A stretch of DNA of 64,000 nt from an uncultured Lachnospiraceae bacterium (GCA_944383765.1 CALWQT010000002.1:124001-188000), one strand, 5' to 3'; shown: positions 53,681 through 62,674, numbered from the stretch's first letter. Numbers and translations: made by a program. Notes: generated from the sequence alone by a model not told the origin.

Positions 53681-54828
53681 AATTTTTCCATTTATCGGAT
53701 TTACATATTGGGTTTAAGTTGTGGAATCAGGACCTTTCGGAAGATCAGTCCTATATATTTGACCAGGTTATCCGGGCTGCCGGAAAGGAAAAACCGGATG
53801 CGGTGGTGATAGCCGGAGATATTTATGACAAGGCAGTGCCGTCGGCAGAATCCGTGGAGATGTTTGACCAGTTTATATCCGGTCTGACGGAAGCATCCCC
53901 GGATACGGAAATCATGATGATCAGCGGCAACCATGACAGTCCATCCCGGCTGAATGTGTACCGGAGCGTGCTGGAACGGCAGAAAATCCATATGATCGGG
54001 ACACCGCCCCGTCTTCCCGGTGAGAAGATAGAAAGAGTGACCCTTCAGGACCAGTATGGAGAAGTGGATTTTTATCTGCTGCCGTTTGTAAAGCCGTCTA
54101 TGGTGAAAGTGATTGTGGGTACCGATGAGAATGGGAACAATTTGTCCTATAGCGATACGGTACACAGGCTGATAGAGAGGGAACAGATTGACGGTTTCAG
54201 GCGGAATGTGCTGGTAAGCCACCAGTTTTATATTCCGCCGGGAGGAGATTCCAGTGATGTGGAACGTATGGATTCCGAGGTGGTAACGGTGGGAAATATC
54301 GACTCTGTCCAGGGGGATATCCTGCAGCAGTTTGATTACGGGGCTTTGGGGCATATTCACAAACCCATGAAGGTGGGGGGCGAATGTTTCCGGTACTGCG
54401 GAACTCCTTTGGCTTGTTCGGTCAGCGAAGCAGGGCAGGAAAAAGGGATTCTCATGGTAGAGATGGGAGAAAAAGGAAATGTGGGAATTTCTGTAATCCC
54501 GCTGGTGCCTCTGCGCCAGGTGAAGGTGGTCAAAGGCAGCCTGGAAGAAGTGCTGGCTCAGGCTTGTGATGATTATGTTACCGTGATCCTGACAGACCAG
54601 ATTGACCTGGATGTGATCGATACATCAGACAGAATCCGCCACAGTTTTCCCCATTTGCTGGAGATACGCCGGGAAATTCTGAGAAAAGCAGAATATGAGC
54701 AGGCATACCGGATGGAGGCGGAAACCAGCCCCTTTGAGTTGTGCTGTTCTTTCCTGGGAGACCTGGATAACAGGGAACAGGAAATTCTCCGTGATGTGAT
54801 CAATACGGTACAGGAGGTGAAGGAATGA
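53677..54828 (+). CDS. sbcD: SbcCD nuclease, SbcD (Mre11-type) subunit
   Basis: The 383-residue protein has the Mre11 phosphoesterase motifs in order: HLSDLHIGF, AGDIYDKAVPS, SGNHDSPSRL, VSHQFY and ALGHIHKP, followed by the C-terminal capping domain. With SbcC it opens hairpins and trims protein-blocked DNA ends. The ATG overlaps the bioA stop by 4 nt, so this repair gene pair is translationally coupled to the biotin operon, and its own stop overlaps sbcC in the same way. Confidence 0.93.
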   Translation: MKFFHLSDLHIGFKLWNQDLSEDQSYIFDQVIRAAGKEKPDAVVIAGDIYDKAVPSAESVEMFDQFISGLTEASPDTEIMMISGNHDSPSRLNVYRSVLERQKIHMIGTPPRLPGEKIERVTLQDQYGEVDFYLLPFVKPSMVKVIVGTDENGNNLSYSDTVHRLIEREQIDGFRRNVLVSHQFYIPPGGDSSDVERMDSEVVTVGNIDSVQGDILQQFDYGALGHIHKPMKVGGECFRYCGTPLACSVSEAGQEKGILMVEMGEKGNVGISVIPLVPLRQVKVVKGSLEEVLAQACDDYVTVILTDQIDLDVIDTSDRIRHSFPHLLEIRREILRKAEYEQAYRMEAETSPFELCCSFLGDLDNREQEILRDVINTVQEVKE

Positions 54829-57800
54829 GACCGGTTCAGCTTACGTTACAGGCATTTGGTTCTTATGGAACGAAAACCGTGATCGATTTTACAAGGCCAA
54901 ACCAGAATTTATTTCTGGTGACCGGGGCTACAGGTTCCGGAAAAACCACGATCTTTGATGGGATCGTATTTGCCCTGTATGGAGAAGCCAGTTCCGGCAG
55001 CAACCGGAAGGACGGCACGGAACTCCAGAGCCAGTATGTGGATTATGGGGTGAAACCGTATGTGGAACTGGTCTTTTCCGAGTACAGCGGCGGGGAGGAG
55101 AAAATTTATACGGTCCAGAGGGTCCCCAGGCATATCCGGCTGTTGAAAAAAGGTTCCGGAACGAAAGAAGAAAGGGAAAGCGTGTCCTTGACCATGCCGG
55201 ACGGTATGGAATATTCCCAGAACCAGAAAGAAACAGATAAAAAACTGGAAGAGATCGTAGGGCTGACGAAAAGTCAGTTTATGCAGATTGCCATGATTGC
55301 CCAGGGAGAATTTATGGAGCTTTTGCGGGCAGATTCCAACAGAAAAAAGGAAATTTTCCGGAAATTATTCCACACAGAGCGTTATCAGAAGATTGTGGAA
55401 ACACTGAAAGACCGCAGAGATACCAGACAGGCGGAAATGATGGATATCCACCGGGCATGTCAGGGGGAAGTCAGCCGTATTTTGATTCCGGAAACTTATG
55501 AAAACGGAGAAAAACTGGCGGAGTTAAAGCAGAGGATAACCGTTTCGGACAGGCTGAATGTGGCAGATATGGACCTTCTGATGGAGGAACTGGAACAGAT
55601 AGGCCAGATCATAGGTGAACAGATGGAAAAAGAGCAGGAAGCTTATGAGCGGGCAATGAGGATACGGGATCAGAAAAGAGATGCCTGCCACAGCGCTCAG
55701 GTCCTTCTGGACAGTTACCACCAGTTGGAAGAGGCAGAACGGGAACTGGAAACGTGCAGGGAAGAAGAAACAGAGATCGGGGAAGCTCATCGCCTGATGG
55801 TGGGAATCCAGGCGGCTTATGAGGTTCAGGCAGCTTATGAGAGATTTTCAGATGCAGACAAAAGGGTGGCAGATGGAGAAAAGAGCCTGAACATCCAGCA
55901 GGATTGTCTGCCAGGACTGGAAGAAAGAGAGAAAAAGGCCAGGCAGGCGGCTGATGATGCCAGGGCGGAGCGGGAACTCCAAATAGAGCGTTTCACAAAG
56001 ATTTCGGAGAAAGTGAGAAAAAATCTGGAGATTGCAAAAAAAATCCGGGATGGGGAGCAGACTCTGGAGAGCAGGAAGAACCTGGTGGTGTCCGCAGAGA
56101 AGGCGGTCCGGGAGAGCAGGAAAGCTCTGGAAGACTTTGAAATCCAGGAGGCCGGATGGCAGAAACAGGTGAGAGAACTGGCTGAGGCAGAAGCCAGATA
56201 TATACAATGGGAAAGCAGAAACAGGGAAGCGGACAGTGTGGAAGAAGAGGTTTCTTCTGCGGCAGGATTACAGGCAGACGTGGAAAATCAGAGAAGTCAG
56301 GCTGAGAGAGCAGGAATAGAATATGTCAGGGCCAGGGAGGCTTTTGAGAAGGCGAACCGGGAATTTCTGGAGAAGCAAAATGCTTTTTTTGATGCACAGG
56401 CAGGATTTCTGGCCAGAGAAAAACTGGTACCGGGAGAACCCTGCCCGGTCTGCGGTTCCAGGGAACATCCCAGTCCCTGCAGGTTATCGGAGGAACACAG
56501 GGAACTGACCAGGGAGCGGATCGATGAGCTTTCGGCCGCAGCGGCAAACTGTCAAAAAGAGCAGACAAAAAAGTCAGCGGAAGCAGGGGCCGCAGCCAGA
56601 CTTCTGAAGGAAAAGGAAGAACAGTTTGCCCAGGCCGCAGCCAGACTCCGGGAGCGGATAGAAAAAAATCTTTCCGGGATTCCAGATCCTTTTAGTATTC
56701 ACCAGGCAGAACAGATGGTGGAAGAGTGGAAAGAAAAGCTGAAGGAAGAGAAAAGAGAACTCCGGCATGACAGGGAACTGTTCCAAAAAGTGAAATCAGC
56801 TCTGGAACAGGCGGATGGAGAAAAACAGCGTTTGAAAGATCAGGCGGACAGGAAAGCGGGGCAGCTATCGGATGCCAGGACAGCGTTTGCGGCAGCAGAA
56901 GAAGCTTTGAGAGGACTGCAGGAGCAGCGGGATTATACCAATGAGGAAGAAGCCAGGGCAGTGCTTCAGGAGGCAGAGAAAGAAAAAGAAAAAAAAGAGG
57001 AAGCTTACCGGAAAGCGGACAGACAGTTCCAGGAAGCAAAATCAGAACTGGAACAGGCCAGAACCCTGATCTGGAAGTTTCAGGAAGAACTTCCGGGACA
57101 GCGGGAGATAAAAGAACAGAGAGGCGCTGTTTACCAGGTTGTAATGGAAAAACATTCCCTGCCAGAATACCAGTGGCAGGATATGGTGAACAATCATACG
57201 AAGGAAGAAGCGGTATCTCTGTCGGAGAAGATCAATCGCCATAAAGTAAGGGAGGCAGCTGCCAGAGGAGCCTGGAATACGGCAAAACAGGCCATTGGGG
57301 ACAGAGAAAAGCCAGTCCTGGAAGAGGTGAAGGCAGCCAGTGACCAGGCGGAGTCATCTCTGAAAGAGTCCCAGGGACGTCTGGAGGCTCTCAGGGAAGT
57401 GTATCGTTCCAATGAAGCTGTATACAGAGCTCTTTCGCCGAAACTGGAAGAACGCAGACAGCTGATGGAAGAGTTTTCCAGAGTGGACAGCCTGTATCAC
57501 CGGTTATCCGGGAAGATCACAGGGGCAAGGATGGACATAGAGACTTTTGTTCAGAGATATTATATGCAGAGAGTGCTGTATGGAGCCAATATCAGGTTCC
57601 GGGATATGTCGGCAGGACAGTATGAACTGCGGATGACCGAAGAAGCCCAAGCAGGAGAAGGAAAGAACAGGGGGCTGGATCTGATGGTCTATTCCATGGT
57701 TACAGGGAAGGAGAGAGAAGTGCGTACCCTGTCAGGCGGGGAATCTTTTATGGCTGCTTTATCCCTTGCCCTGGGCATGGCGGACCAGATCCAGGAACAT

Positions 57801-58022
57801 TCCGCAGCTGTGAATCTGGATATTATGTTTATTGACGAAGGCTTTGGTTCTTTAGATGACCATTCCAGAAATCAGGCAGTGAAAGTGCTTAGGCAGATGG
57901 CAGGAGGTACGAAGCTGATCGGGATCATTTCTCATGTATCGGAACTGAAACAGGAGATTGAAAATCAGCTGCAGGTGAGCAAAGATGAAACAGGAAGCCA
58001 CGTTTGCTGGCAGATCAGCTGA
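54825..58022 (+). CDS. sbcC: SbcCD nuclease, SbcC (Rad50-type) ATPase subunit
   Basis: The 1065-residue protein has the SMC-like layout: Walker A (VTGATGSGKTTIFDG, residues ~33-47), the Q-loop region SQFMQIAMIAQGEFMELL, two long Glu/Lys/Arg coiled coils around a zinc hook (EPCPVCGSREHP near 56440), then the signature RTLSGGESFMAALSLALG and Walker B (LDIMFIDEGFGSLD) at the C-terminus. It clamps DNA and drives the SbcD nuclease by ATP hydrolysis. Length is normal. Confidence 0.94.
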   Translation: MRPVQLTLQAFGSYGTKTVIDFTRPNQNLFLVTGATGSGKTTIFDGIVFALYGEASSGSNRKDGTELQSQYVDYGVKPYVELVFSEYSGGEEKIYTVQRVPRHIRLLKKGSGTKEERESVSLTMPDGMEYSQNQKETDKKLEEIVGLTKSQFMQIAMIAQGEFMELLRADSNRKKEIFRKLFHTERYQKIVETLKDRRDTRQAEMMDIHRACQGEVSRILIPETYENGEKLAELKQRITVSDRLNVADMDLLMEELEQIGQIIGEQMEKEQEAYERAMRIRDQKRDACHSAQVLLDSYHQLEEAERELETCREEETEIGEAHRLMVGIQAAYEVQAAYERFSDADKRVADGEKSLNIQQDCLPGLEEREKKARQAADDARAERELQIERFTKISEKVRKNLEIAKKIRDGEQTLESRKNLVVSAEKAVRESRKALEDFEIQEAGWQKQVRELAEAEARYIQWESRNREADSVEEEVSSAAGLQADVENQRSQAERAGIEYVRAREAFEKANREFLEKQNAFFDAQAGFLAREKLVPGEPCPVCGSREHPSPCRLSEEHRELTRERIDELSAAAANCQKEQTKKSAEAGAAARLLKEKEEQFAQAAARLRERIEKNLSGIPDPFSIHQAEQMVEEWKEKLKEEKRELRHDRELFQKVKSALEQADGEKQRLKDQADRKAGQLSDARTAFAAAEEALRGLQEQRDYTNEEEARAVLQEAEKEKEKKEEAYRKADRQFQEAKSELEQARTLIWKFQEELPGQREIKEQRGAVYQVVMEKHSLPEYQWQDMVNNHTKEEAVSLSEKINRHKVREAAARGAWNTAKQAIGDREKPVLEEVKAASDQAESSLKESQGRLEALREVYRSNEAVYRALSPKLEERRQLMEEFSRVDSLYHRLSGKITGARMDIETFVQRYYMQRVLYGANIRFRDMSAGQYELRMTEEAQAGEGKNRGLDLMVYSMVTGKEREVRTLSGGESFMAALSLALGMADQIQEHSAAVNLDIMFIDEGFGSLDDHSRNQAVKVLRQMAGGTKLIGIISHVSELKQEIENQLQVSKDETGSHVCWQIS

Positions 58023-58044
58023 GATAAAAATTTGATAAGGGAAC

Positions 58045-58112
58045 TTGACAGGAAAACAGATATCCGTTATTATGAAATAATAACAATTACTAATATTATA
58101 TTTCTTACTAAT
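58045..58112 (+). promoter_or_regulatory. hydrogenase promoter covered by a palindrome, with a downstream direct repeat
   Basis: TTGACA (58045-58050) and TATTAT (58068-58073) are spaced by 17 bp. A perfect inverted repeat GTTATTAT/ATAATAAC with a 3-nt centre (58066-58084) covers the -10 and the likely start site. Just after it, TTACTAAT occurs twice (58087-58094 and 58105-58112), 18 bp apart. The layout points to a repressor acting on the hydrogenase gene. It does not match the Rex consensus. Confidence 0.65.
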
Positions 58113-58138
58113 GAGGGGTAAGAGGAAGAGAGGAAACT

Positions 58139-59512
58139 ATGAGCAGACATATGGATCTGAGTGTCCGGGTTCCCATTGAGCAGGATAATCCTTCCATTAT
58201 CAGAGAGGAAGAACTGTGTATCAAATGTGGAATGTGCCGGAATGTATGCCAGGAAAAAATCGGAGTACATGGAACATACACACTGGAGGAAACAGGAGAC
58301 AGAGCAATCTGTATCCATTGCGGTCAATGTGCGAATGTATGTCCGGTAAACAGCATTCATGAACGCTATGAGTATGGGAACGTGCGGGAAGCAATTCAGG
58401 ATCCGGAAAAAGTGGTGATCGTTTCCACCTCACCGTCGGTGAGAGCGGCTTTGGGCGAAGCCTTTGGCATGCCGGAAGGAAGTTTTGTAGAAGGAAAAAT
58501 GGTAGCCCTGCTGAGAAAACTGGGATTTGACTATGTACTGGATACGAATTTTGCAGCAGACCTTACGATCATGGAAGAGGCAGCAGAATTGATCGAAAGG
58601 CTGAAAGCAGGAGAAAGACTGCCTCAGTTCACCAGCTGCTGCCCTGCATGGGTAGAATACGTGGAAACTTATTATCCGGAACTGATGGGACACCTGTCTA
58701 CAGCCAAAAGCCCTATATCCATGCAGGGACCGACTATTAAAACTTATTTTGCCGGACAGAAAGAGATCAGACCGGAAACCATAGTCAATGTGGCTCTTAC
58801 TCCCTGTACAGCCAAGAAGTATGAGATACGGCGGGAGGAACTTCACGGAGCTGCCGATTATCTGCAGAATCCGGAGATTCGTGACATGGACTATGTGATC
58901 ACCACCAGAGAACTGGCAAAGTGGGCGAAAGAAGAGGGAATTGGTTTCGCTGCTCTGGAAGATGGGAATTATGACGATCTGATGTCAGAAGCATCCGGAG
59001 GAGGCGTGCTGTTCGGAAACAGCGGCGGTGTTATGGAAGCGGCATTGAGGACTGCTTATTATATGCTTACCGGAGAAAATCCGCCGGCTGATCTTTTGGA
59101 GTATGAACCGGTACGGGGCACGGAAGGAGTAAAAACAGGTACGGTTACCATAGGGGAACAGACGCTGAAGGTGGCTGCTGTTTATGGGACTGCCAATGCC
59201 AAGAAACTGATAGAATCCTGGAAACAGGGAGATGTCCATTATGATTTTATAGAAGTGATGACATGTCCGTGCGGTTGCATCGGAGGAGGCGGACAGCCAA
59301 AAGAATATCTGATGATGTCAGGAACCCTGCATGAAAACCGGATGAAGGCATTGTACCGGAAAGAATCAGGGACCAAACTGAGATCCAGTTATGAAAATCC
59401 GGAAATCATAGAACTTTATCAGAAATTTTACGGAGCTCCTCTTCATGAATTATCAGAAAAAATGCTCCATACCCATTATAGAGACAGAAGCGGAGATCTG
59501 GGGAAAAAATAA
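58139..59512 (+). CDS. monomeric [FeFe]-hydrogenase
   Basis: The 457-residue protein has two N-terminal 4Fe-4S motifs (CIKCGMCRNVC and CIHCGQCANVC) and the H-cluster domain with its three signatures: L1 TSCCPAW, L2 TPCTAKKYE and L3 MTCPCGCIGGGGQP. In L2 the usual Met before PC is Thr, and in L3 the segment has an extra Cys. It lacks the extra N-terminal Fe-S domains of the larger fermentative enzymes, so it probably uses ferredoxin as partner. It could evolve hydrogen during fermentation, or sense or dispose of electrons; the sequence does not decide. No maturation genes (hydEFG) are nearby. It has its own promoter. Confidence 0.88.
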   Translation: MSRHMDLSVRVPIEQDNPSIIREEELCIKCGMCRNVCQEKIGVHGTYTLEETGDRAICIHCGQCANVCPVNSIHERYEYGNVREAIQDPEKVVIVSTSPSVRAALGEAFGMPEGSFVEGKMVALLRKLGFDYVLDTNFAADLTIMEEAAELIERLKAGERLPQFTSCCPAWVEYVETYYPELMGHLSTAKSPISMQGPTIKTYFAGQKEIRPETIVNVALTPCTAKKYEIRREELHGAADYLQNPEIRDMDYVITTRELAKWAKEEGIGFAALEDGNYDDLMSEASGGGVLFGNSGGVMEAALRTAYYMLTGENPPADLLEYEPVRGTEGVKTGTVTIGEQTLKVAAVYGTANAKKLIESWKQGDVHYDFIEVMTCPCGCIGGGGQPKEYLMMSGTLHENRMKALYRKESGTKLRSSYENPEIIELYQKFYGAPLHELSEKMLHTHYRDRSGDLGKK

Positions 59513-59556
59513 AAAAACATAGAGCCGGACAGAAGACCGGGAGGGGGTGACGGGAA

Positions 59557-60123
59557 ATGAAGGAACCCTATGAGATCCAGATCATAAGGAGCGGCCGGAA
59601 GACCATAGGAATCCAGATTACCTGGGATTTCCGTGTCATTGTCCGGGCACCGTACAAGGTAACCAGAACGCAGGTCATGGAAATCCTCCGGGAACGGTCA
59701 GAGTGGATTGAAAAAAATCTGGAAAGAATGAGAAATCTGCAGATTCAGAGGGAGAGCGGCGGGGAAAAACTGACGGAAGCAAGGATACGGGATCTTTCCC
59801 GGGAGGCTTCCGTCAGGATTCCAGAACGGGTAGCCCATTATGCTTCGATCGTGGGAGTGACTTATGGAAAGATTACCATCCGCCATCAGAAGACCAGATG
59901 GGGCAGCTGCAGTGGAACAGGTAATCTGAATTTTAACTGCCTGCTGATGCTGGTACCGGAGCAGGTGCTGGATTATGTGGTAGTCCATGAACTGTGCCAC
60001 CGGAAAGAAATGAACCATTCCCCCAGGTTCTGGAAAGAAGTGGAAGCCATTTTCCCTGAGTACCGTGAGGCAAGGAAGTGGCTGAAAGACCATGGTGGCA
60101 GCCTGATCTGCCTGCTTCCATAA
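59557..60123 (+). CDS. YgjP-type (SprT-like) metallopeptidase domain protein
   Basis: The 188-residue protein starts after GGGAGGGGG. It has the family plan: a beta-rich N-terminus (KTIGIQITWDFRVIVRAP), KTRWGSCSGTGNLNFN, and the zinc motif VVHELCHRKEMNHSPRFW, with the HExxH-type site and a downstream His. Members are often found near restriction or repair genes and are predicted zinc proteases; the substrate is unknown. It lies 44 nt after the hydrogenase gene and may be co-transcribed with it. Confidence 0.85.
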   Translation: MKEPYEIQIIRSGRKTIGIQITWDFRVIVRAPYKVTRTQVMEILRERSEWIEKNLERMRNLQIQRESGGEKLTEARIRDLSREASVRIPERVAHYASIVGVTYGKITIRHQKTRWGSCSGTGNLNFNCLLMLVPEQVLDYVVVHELCHRKEMNHSPRFWKEVEAIFPEYREARKWLKDHGGSLICLLP

Positions 60124-60154
60124 AAAGAAAAAAGTCCTTGACTTTTTTCTTTTT
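60122..60154 (+). terminator. A/T-rich perfect hairpin ending the metallopeptidase gene
   Basis: A perfect 15-bp inverted repeat (60122-60136 and 60140-60154, loop CTT) starts in the stop codon of the metallopeptidase gene, and its second arm is the T-rich tract. It is weak in GC but could end the upstream transcript. It contains the -35 box of the next promoter. Confidence 0.5.
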
Positions 60155-60179
60155 TGGTATATACTTGATTAAGTCAAGT
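60138..60179 (+). promoter_or_regulatory. promoter and palindromic operator of the bilQRS operon
   Basis: TTGACT (60138-60143) and TATACT (60160-60165) are spaced by 16 bp. The palindrome ACTTGA-TTAAG-TCAAGT (60163-60179) overlaps the -10 and start site. Palindromes of this size are the usual targets of MarR-family dimers, and a MarR-type gene starts 20 nt downstream, so autorepression is likely. Confidence 0.72.
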
Positions 60180-60198
60180 AACAAAAAGAGGTGATCAT

Positions 60199-60618
60199 AT
60201 GGACAGGACGGGTTATCTGTCAGGATATGCGACATGGTTTTATAAGGATTTTGCCGCTTATACAGCTTCCAGGCTTCAGGAAGTGGGGCTTAATTTTGGC
60301 TTTTTGTATCAGATCTTATATGTGGGAAAACACCCGGATTGTTCTCAGGGAAAACTGAAAGAAGCGCTGAAGATGGACTGGGGGTATTGCCAGAGGAGTG
60401 TGGAGAGGCTGGTAAAGGACGGTTTTTTGAAAAAAGAAAAAAGTGAGGGAGACCGGAACTGGCATTTAAGGCTGAGTGAAAAAGGAGAACAGGCATTTGA
60501 AATCAGCCGCCGGACCTTTGAAGAGTGGGATCAGAAAAAGCTGGCCGGGCTTTCTCTGGATGAGAAAGAAAGCCTGTTTGCCCTCCTTCGGAAAATAGGG
60601 TCGGCACCGCAAAGCTGA
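60199..60618 (+). CDS. bilQ: MarR-family regulator, BilQ-like
   Basis: The 139-residue winged-helix protein has the MarR layout: an N-terminal dimer helix (TGYLSGYATWFYKDFAAYTA), a helix-turn-helix (KLKEALKMDWGYCQRSVERL), a wing (KKEKSEGDRNWHLRLSEKG) and a C-terminal helix. It opens an operon with an old-yellow-enzyme-type reductase and a flavodoxin-like protein. This is the gene set known as bilQ-bilR-bilS in bilirubin-reducing gut bacteria. It probably represses the operon through the palindrome over its promoter and responds to a bile pigment or related ligand. Confidence 0.75.
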   Translation: MDRTGYLSGYATWFYKDFAAYTASRLQEVGLNFGFLYQILYVGKHPDCSQGKLKEALKMDWGYCQRSVERLVKDGFLKKEKSEGDRNWHLRLSEKGEQAFEISRRTFEEWDQKKLAGLSLDEKESLFALLRKIGSAPQS

Positions 60619-60640
60619 GCAGGGAAAGGAGAACCGATTC

Positions 60641-61747
60641 ATGTATGAAAAAATAAAAACCCCGGTCGATTATGGCGGGATTGAACTGAAAAATCCGATT
60701 ATATTTGCTCCCACATCCATGGGACTGCCGGAAGCAGAATTGCTGGAACGATACAGGAAACTTGCAGCAGGCGGCTGCAGTATGATCATCATTGGCGATG
60801 TACCGGTGAAAAAAAGCAGATTTGTTCCTTCCCTGCAGACTGCAAAAGGCTTTGCTTTTTATCAGAAACTGGCAGAGACAGTCCACCAGGAAGGCTGCAG
60901 GATATGCGCCCAGCTTCATCAGTCAGATTCTAACCTGAAAGCCATGGTGAGATACATACCCGGCCTGCTGACCAAAAAGATCAGCCAGGATGACTTGAGA
61001 AATCTTCTGAATCAGGAGGTTGGTCCTTATATTACCAATCTGCCGGTCAAAAAAATCCAGGATATCATACGAGGGTTTGAAGAGACAGCAGTGCTGGCCA
61101 AGAAAGCCGGATTTGATATGATCCAGGTCCATGGAGACCGGATGTGCGGCAGCTTCAGTTCTACGGTGTTTAATCACAGGACCGACCAGTATGGGGGAAG
61201 TCCGGAGAACCGGGCGAGATTTGCCTGCGAGGCGGTTGCGGCTGTGCGAAAGGCAGTTCCTGATATGCCGATTGATTACAAGCTGGCTGTGAGACAGGAG
61301 GATCCTCATTATGGGAATGCGGGAGTGCTTGTGGAGGAACTGGGGATTTTTCTTCCTTTGCTGGAACGGGCAGGAGTGACTAGCTTTCATGTGACGCTGG
61401 CAGATCATGGAGATCTGAATGATACCATACCCACTGCCAGACATCCGTATTTTGGAACGGAAGGCTGTTTCCTGAAATATTGCGATCAGGTGCGGATTCA
61501 CACCAAACTTCCTATCTGCGGAGTAGGCGGTCTGTCTGATCCGGATTTTATAGAACAGCAGCTGGAGACAGGAAGAATCCAGTGCGCGGCCATGAGCCGT
61601 CAGCTGATCGCTGACCCGGAATGGGTGAATCAGGTGATGAAAGGGCGAGAAAAAGAAATCCATTCATGTGTCCGCTGCAATAAAGACTGTCTGGGAGGTA
61701 TGATGGCCCATAAAGGTGTTCATTGTATTTATGAAAGGAGAGGGTAA
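60641..61747 (+). CDS. bilR: bilirubin reductase BilR-like (old yellow enzyme family)
   Basis: The 368-residue protein is a flavin-dependent TIM-barrel enzyme of the NADH:flavin oxidoreductase family: ELKNPIIFAPTSMGL at the start, RICAQLHQ, RTDQYGGSPENRARFACE and CGVGGLSDPDF. It keeps the Cys-rich CVRCNKDC...C cluster motif but lacks the C-terminal FAD/NAD domains of 2,4-dienoyl-CoA reductases. In place of the usual HxxHGYL active-site stretch it has HGDR (His164-Gly-Asp166-Arg167), the motif reported as characteristic of BilR. With the MarR gene before it and the flavodoxin gene after it, this supports reduction of bilirubin to urobilinogen in the gut. Confidence 0.82.
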   Translation: MYEKIKTPVDYGGIELKNPIIFAPTSMGLPEAELLERYRKLAAGGCSMIIIGDVPVKKSRFVPSLQTAKGFAFYQKLAETVHQEGCRICAQLHQSDSNLKAMVRYIPGLLTKKISQDDLRNLLNQEVGPYITNLPVKKIQDIIRGFEETAVLAKKAGFDMIQVHGDRMCGSFSSTVFNHRTDQYGGSPENRARFACEAVAAVRKAVPDMPIDYKLAVRQEDPHYGNAGVLVEELGIFLPLLERAGVTSFHVTLADHGDLNDTIPTARHPYFGTEGCFLKYCDQVRIHTKLPICGVGGLSDPDFIEQQLETGRIQCAAMSRQLIADPEWVNQVMKGREKEIHSCVRCNKDCLGGMMAHKGVHCIYERRG

Positions 61748-61748
61748 T

Positions 61749-62276
61749 ATGAATTATGCAGTGATCTACAGCAGCAGAACAGGAAATACAAGATTATTGG
61801 CAGAAACCGTGAGAGAGAGTATGGCGGAAGGAAACTGCGTTTATTTTGGGGAAACATCAGGGATAGACGACCAGGTACTCAGGGAAGCTCAGCTGGTTTT
61901 TGTAGGATTCTGGACAGATAAAGGAAGCTGTGATGCCTCCGCTGCGGAAGTGCTGAAAAAAATGGACTATAAGGATGTGTTCCTGTTCGGAACTGCAGGA
62001 TTTGGAGGGGCTCCGGCTTATTTTGATCAGATATTAAGCCGGGCAGAAAAAAATCTTCCTTCAACAGCGAGGATTGCAGGAACCTATATGTGTCAGGGGA
62101 AAATGCCTGTGGCAGTTCGGGAACGGTACATGAAGATGAAAGAAGAGGGAAATGCGTCAGCTCAAATTGACAGCATGATTGAAAATTTTGACCGGGCAAT
62201 GAGCCATCCGGATCAGCAGGACATGGAGAAATTAAAGGAAACGGTACATGAGAGCCTGCAGAAGCAGAGTGAATAG
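61749..62276 (+). CDS. bilS: flavodoxin-like protein BilS
   Basis: The ATG at 61749 is chosen for its GGAGAGGG site; an upstream in-frame ATG lies inside bilR. The 175-residue protein has the flavodoxin FMN loop YSSRTGNTRLLAE, VFVGFWTDKGSCD in the middle and the LFGTAGFGGAP loop. It is read as the electron-transfer partner of the BilR-like reductase, whose stop lies 1 nt before it. Confidence 0.8.
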   Translation: MNYAVIYSSRTGNTRLLAETVRESMAEGNCVYFGETSGIDDQVLREAQLVFVGFWTDKGSCDASAAEVLKKMDYKDVFLFGTAGFGGAPAYFDQILSRAEKNLPSTARIAGTYMCQGKMPVAVRERYMKMKEEGNASAQIDSMIENFDRAMSHPDQQDMEKLKETVHESLQKQSE

Positions 62277-62298
62277 AAAAGATAGAGGAGAGATAAAA

Positions 62299-62628
62299 AT
62301 GACAAAAGGAACGAAAATCTGGTTGTGGTTTGCATTGGTATTAGGGCTGGCTACCACAGGGATCAATGCATCTTATGGAAGATGGATTTCGGTAGCCATA
62401 TCCCTGGCTGCCATGGCAGGGCTGGCAGTATTGCTGTTCCAGAAACGGAAAGCAGGATATGTATTTATGTGCGGCTGCTATGTGCTGTCTTTTGTCAGCG
62501 GTGTGATGCAGGGAGTAACCGGCGGAACCGGTCTGATCGTATCCGTAGTCATGTCCCTGATCGGTTCTATGGTGATACCAGGGATTACATGGCTGTTTAT
62601 CAGAAAAAAATGGAAATTTTTAAATTGA
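62299..62628 (+). CDS. small four-helix membrane protein
   Basis: The 109-residue protein begins after AGAGGAGAG, 22 nt downstream of bilS, so it is probably the last gene of that operon. It has about four hydrophobic segments (WLWFALVLGLATTG, SVAISLAAMAGLAVLLF, YVFMCGCYVLSFVSG, LIVSVVMSLIGSMVIPGIT) and short basic loops. No family is recognised. A role in pigment uptake or export would be speculation. Confidence 0.7.
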   Translation: MTKGTKIWLWFALVLGLATTGINASYGRWISVAISLAAMAGLAVLLFQKRKAGYVFMCGCYVLSFVSGVMQGVTGGTGLIVSVVMSLIGSMVIPGITWLFIRKKWKFLN

Positions 62629-62674
62629 ATGAAATAGAAGCGGGTCGTTTTAAGGACAGGGATTCTTCAGATGT

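Noticed and set aside
58066-58084. Rex operator upstream of the hydrogenase
   Set aside because: Rex sites read TTGTTAA-N4-TTAACAA. The palindrome here has different half-sites and a 3-nt centre.
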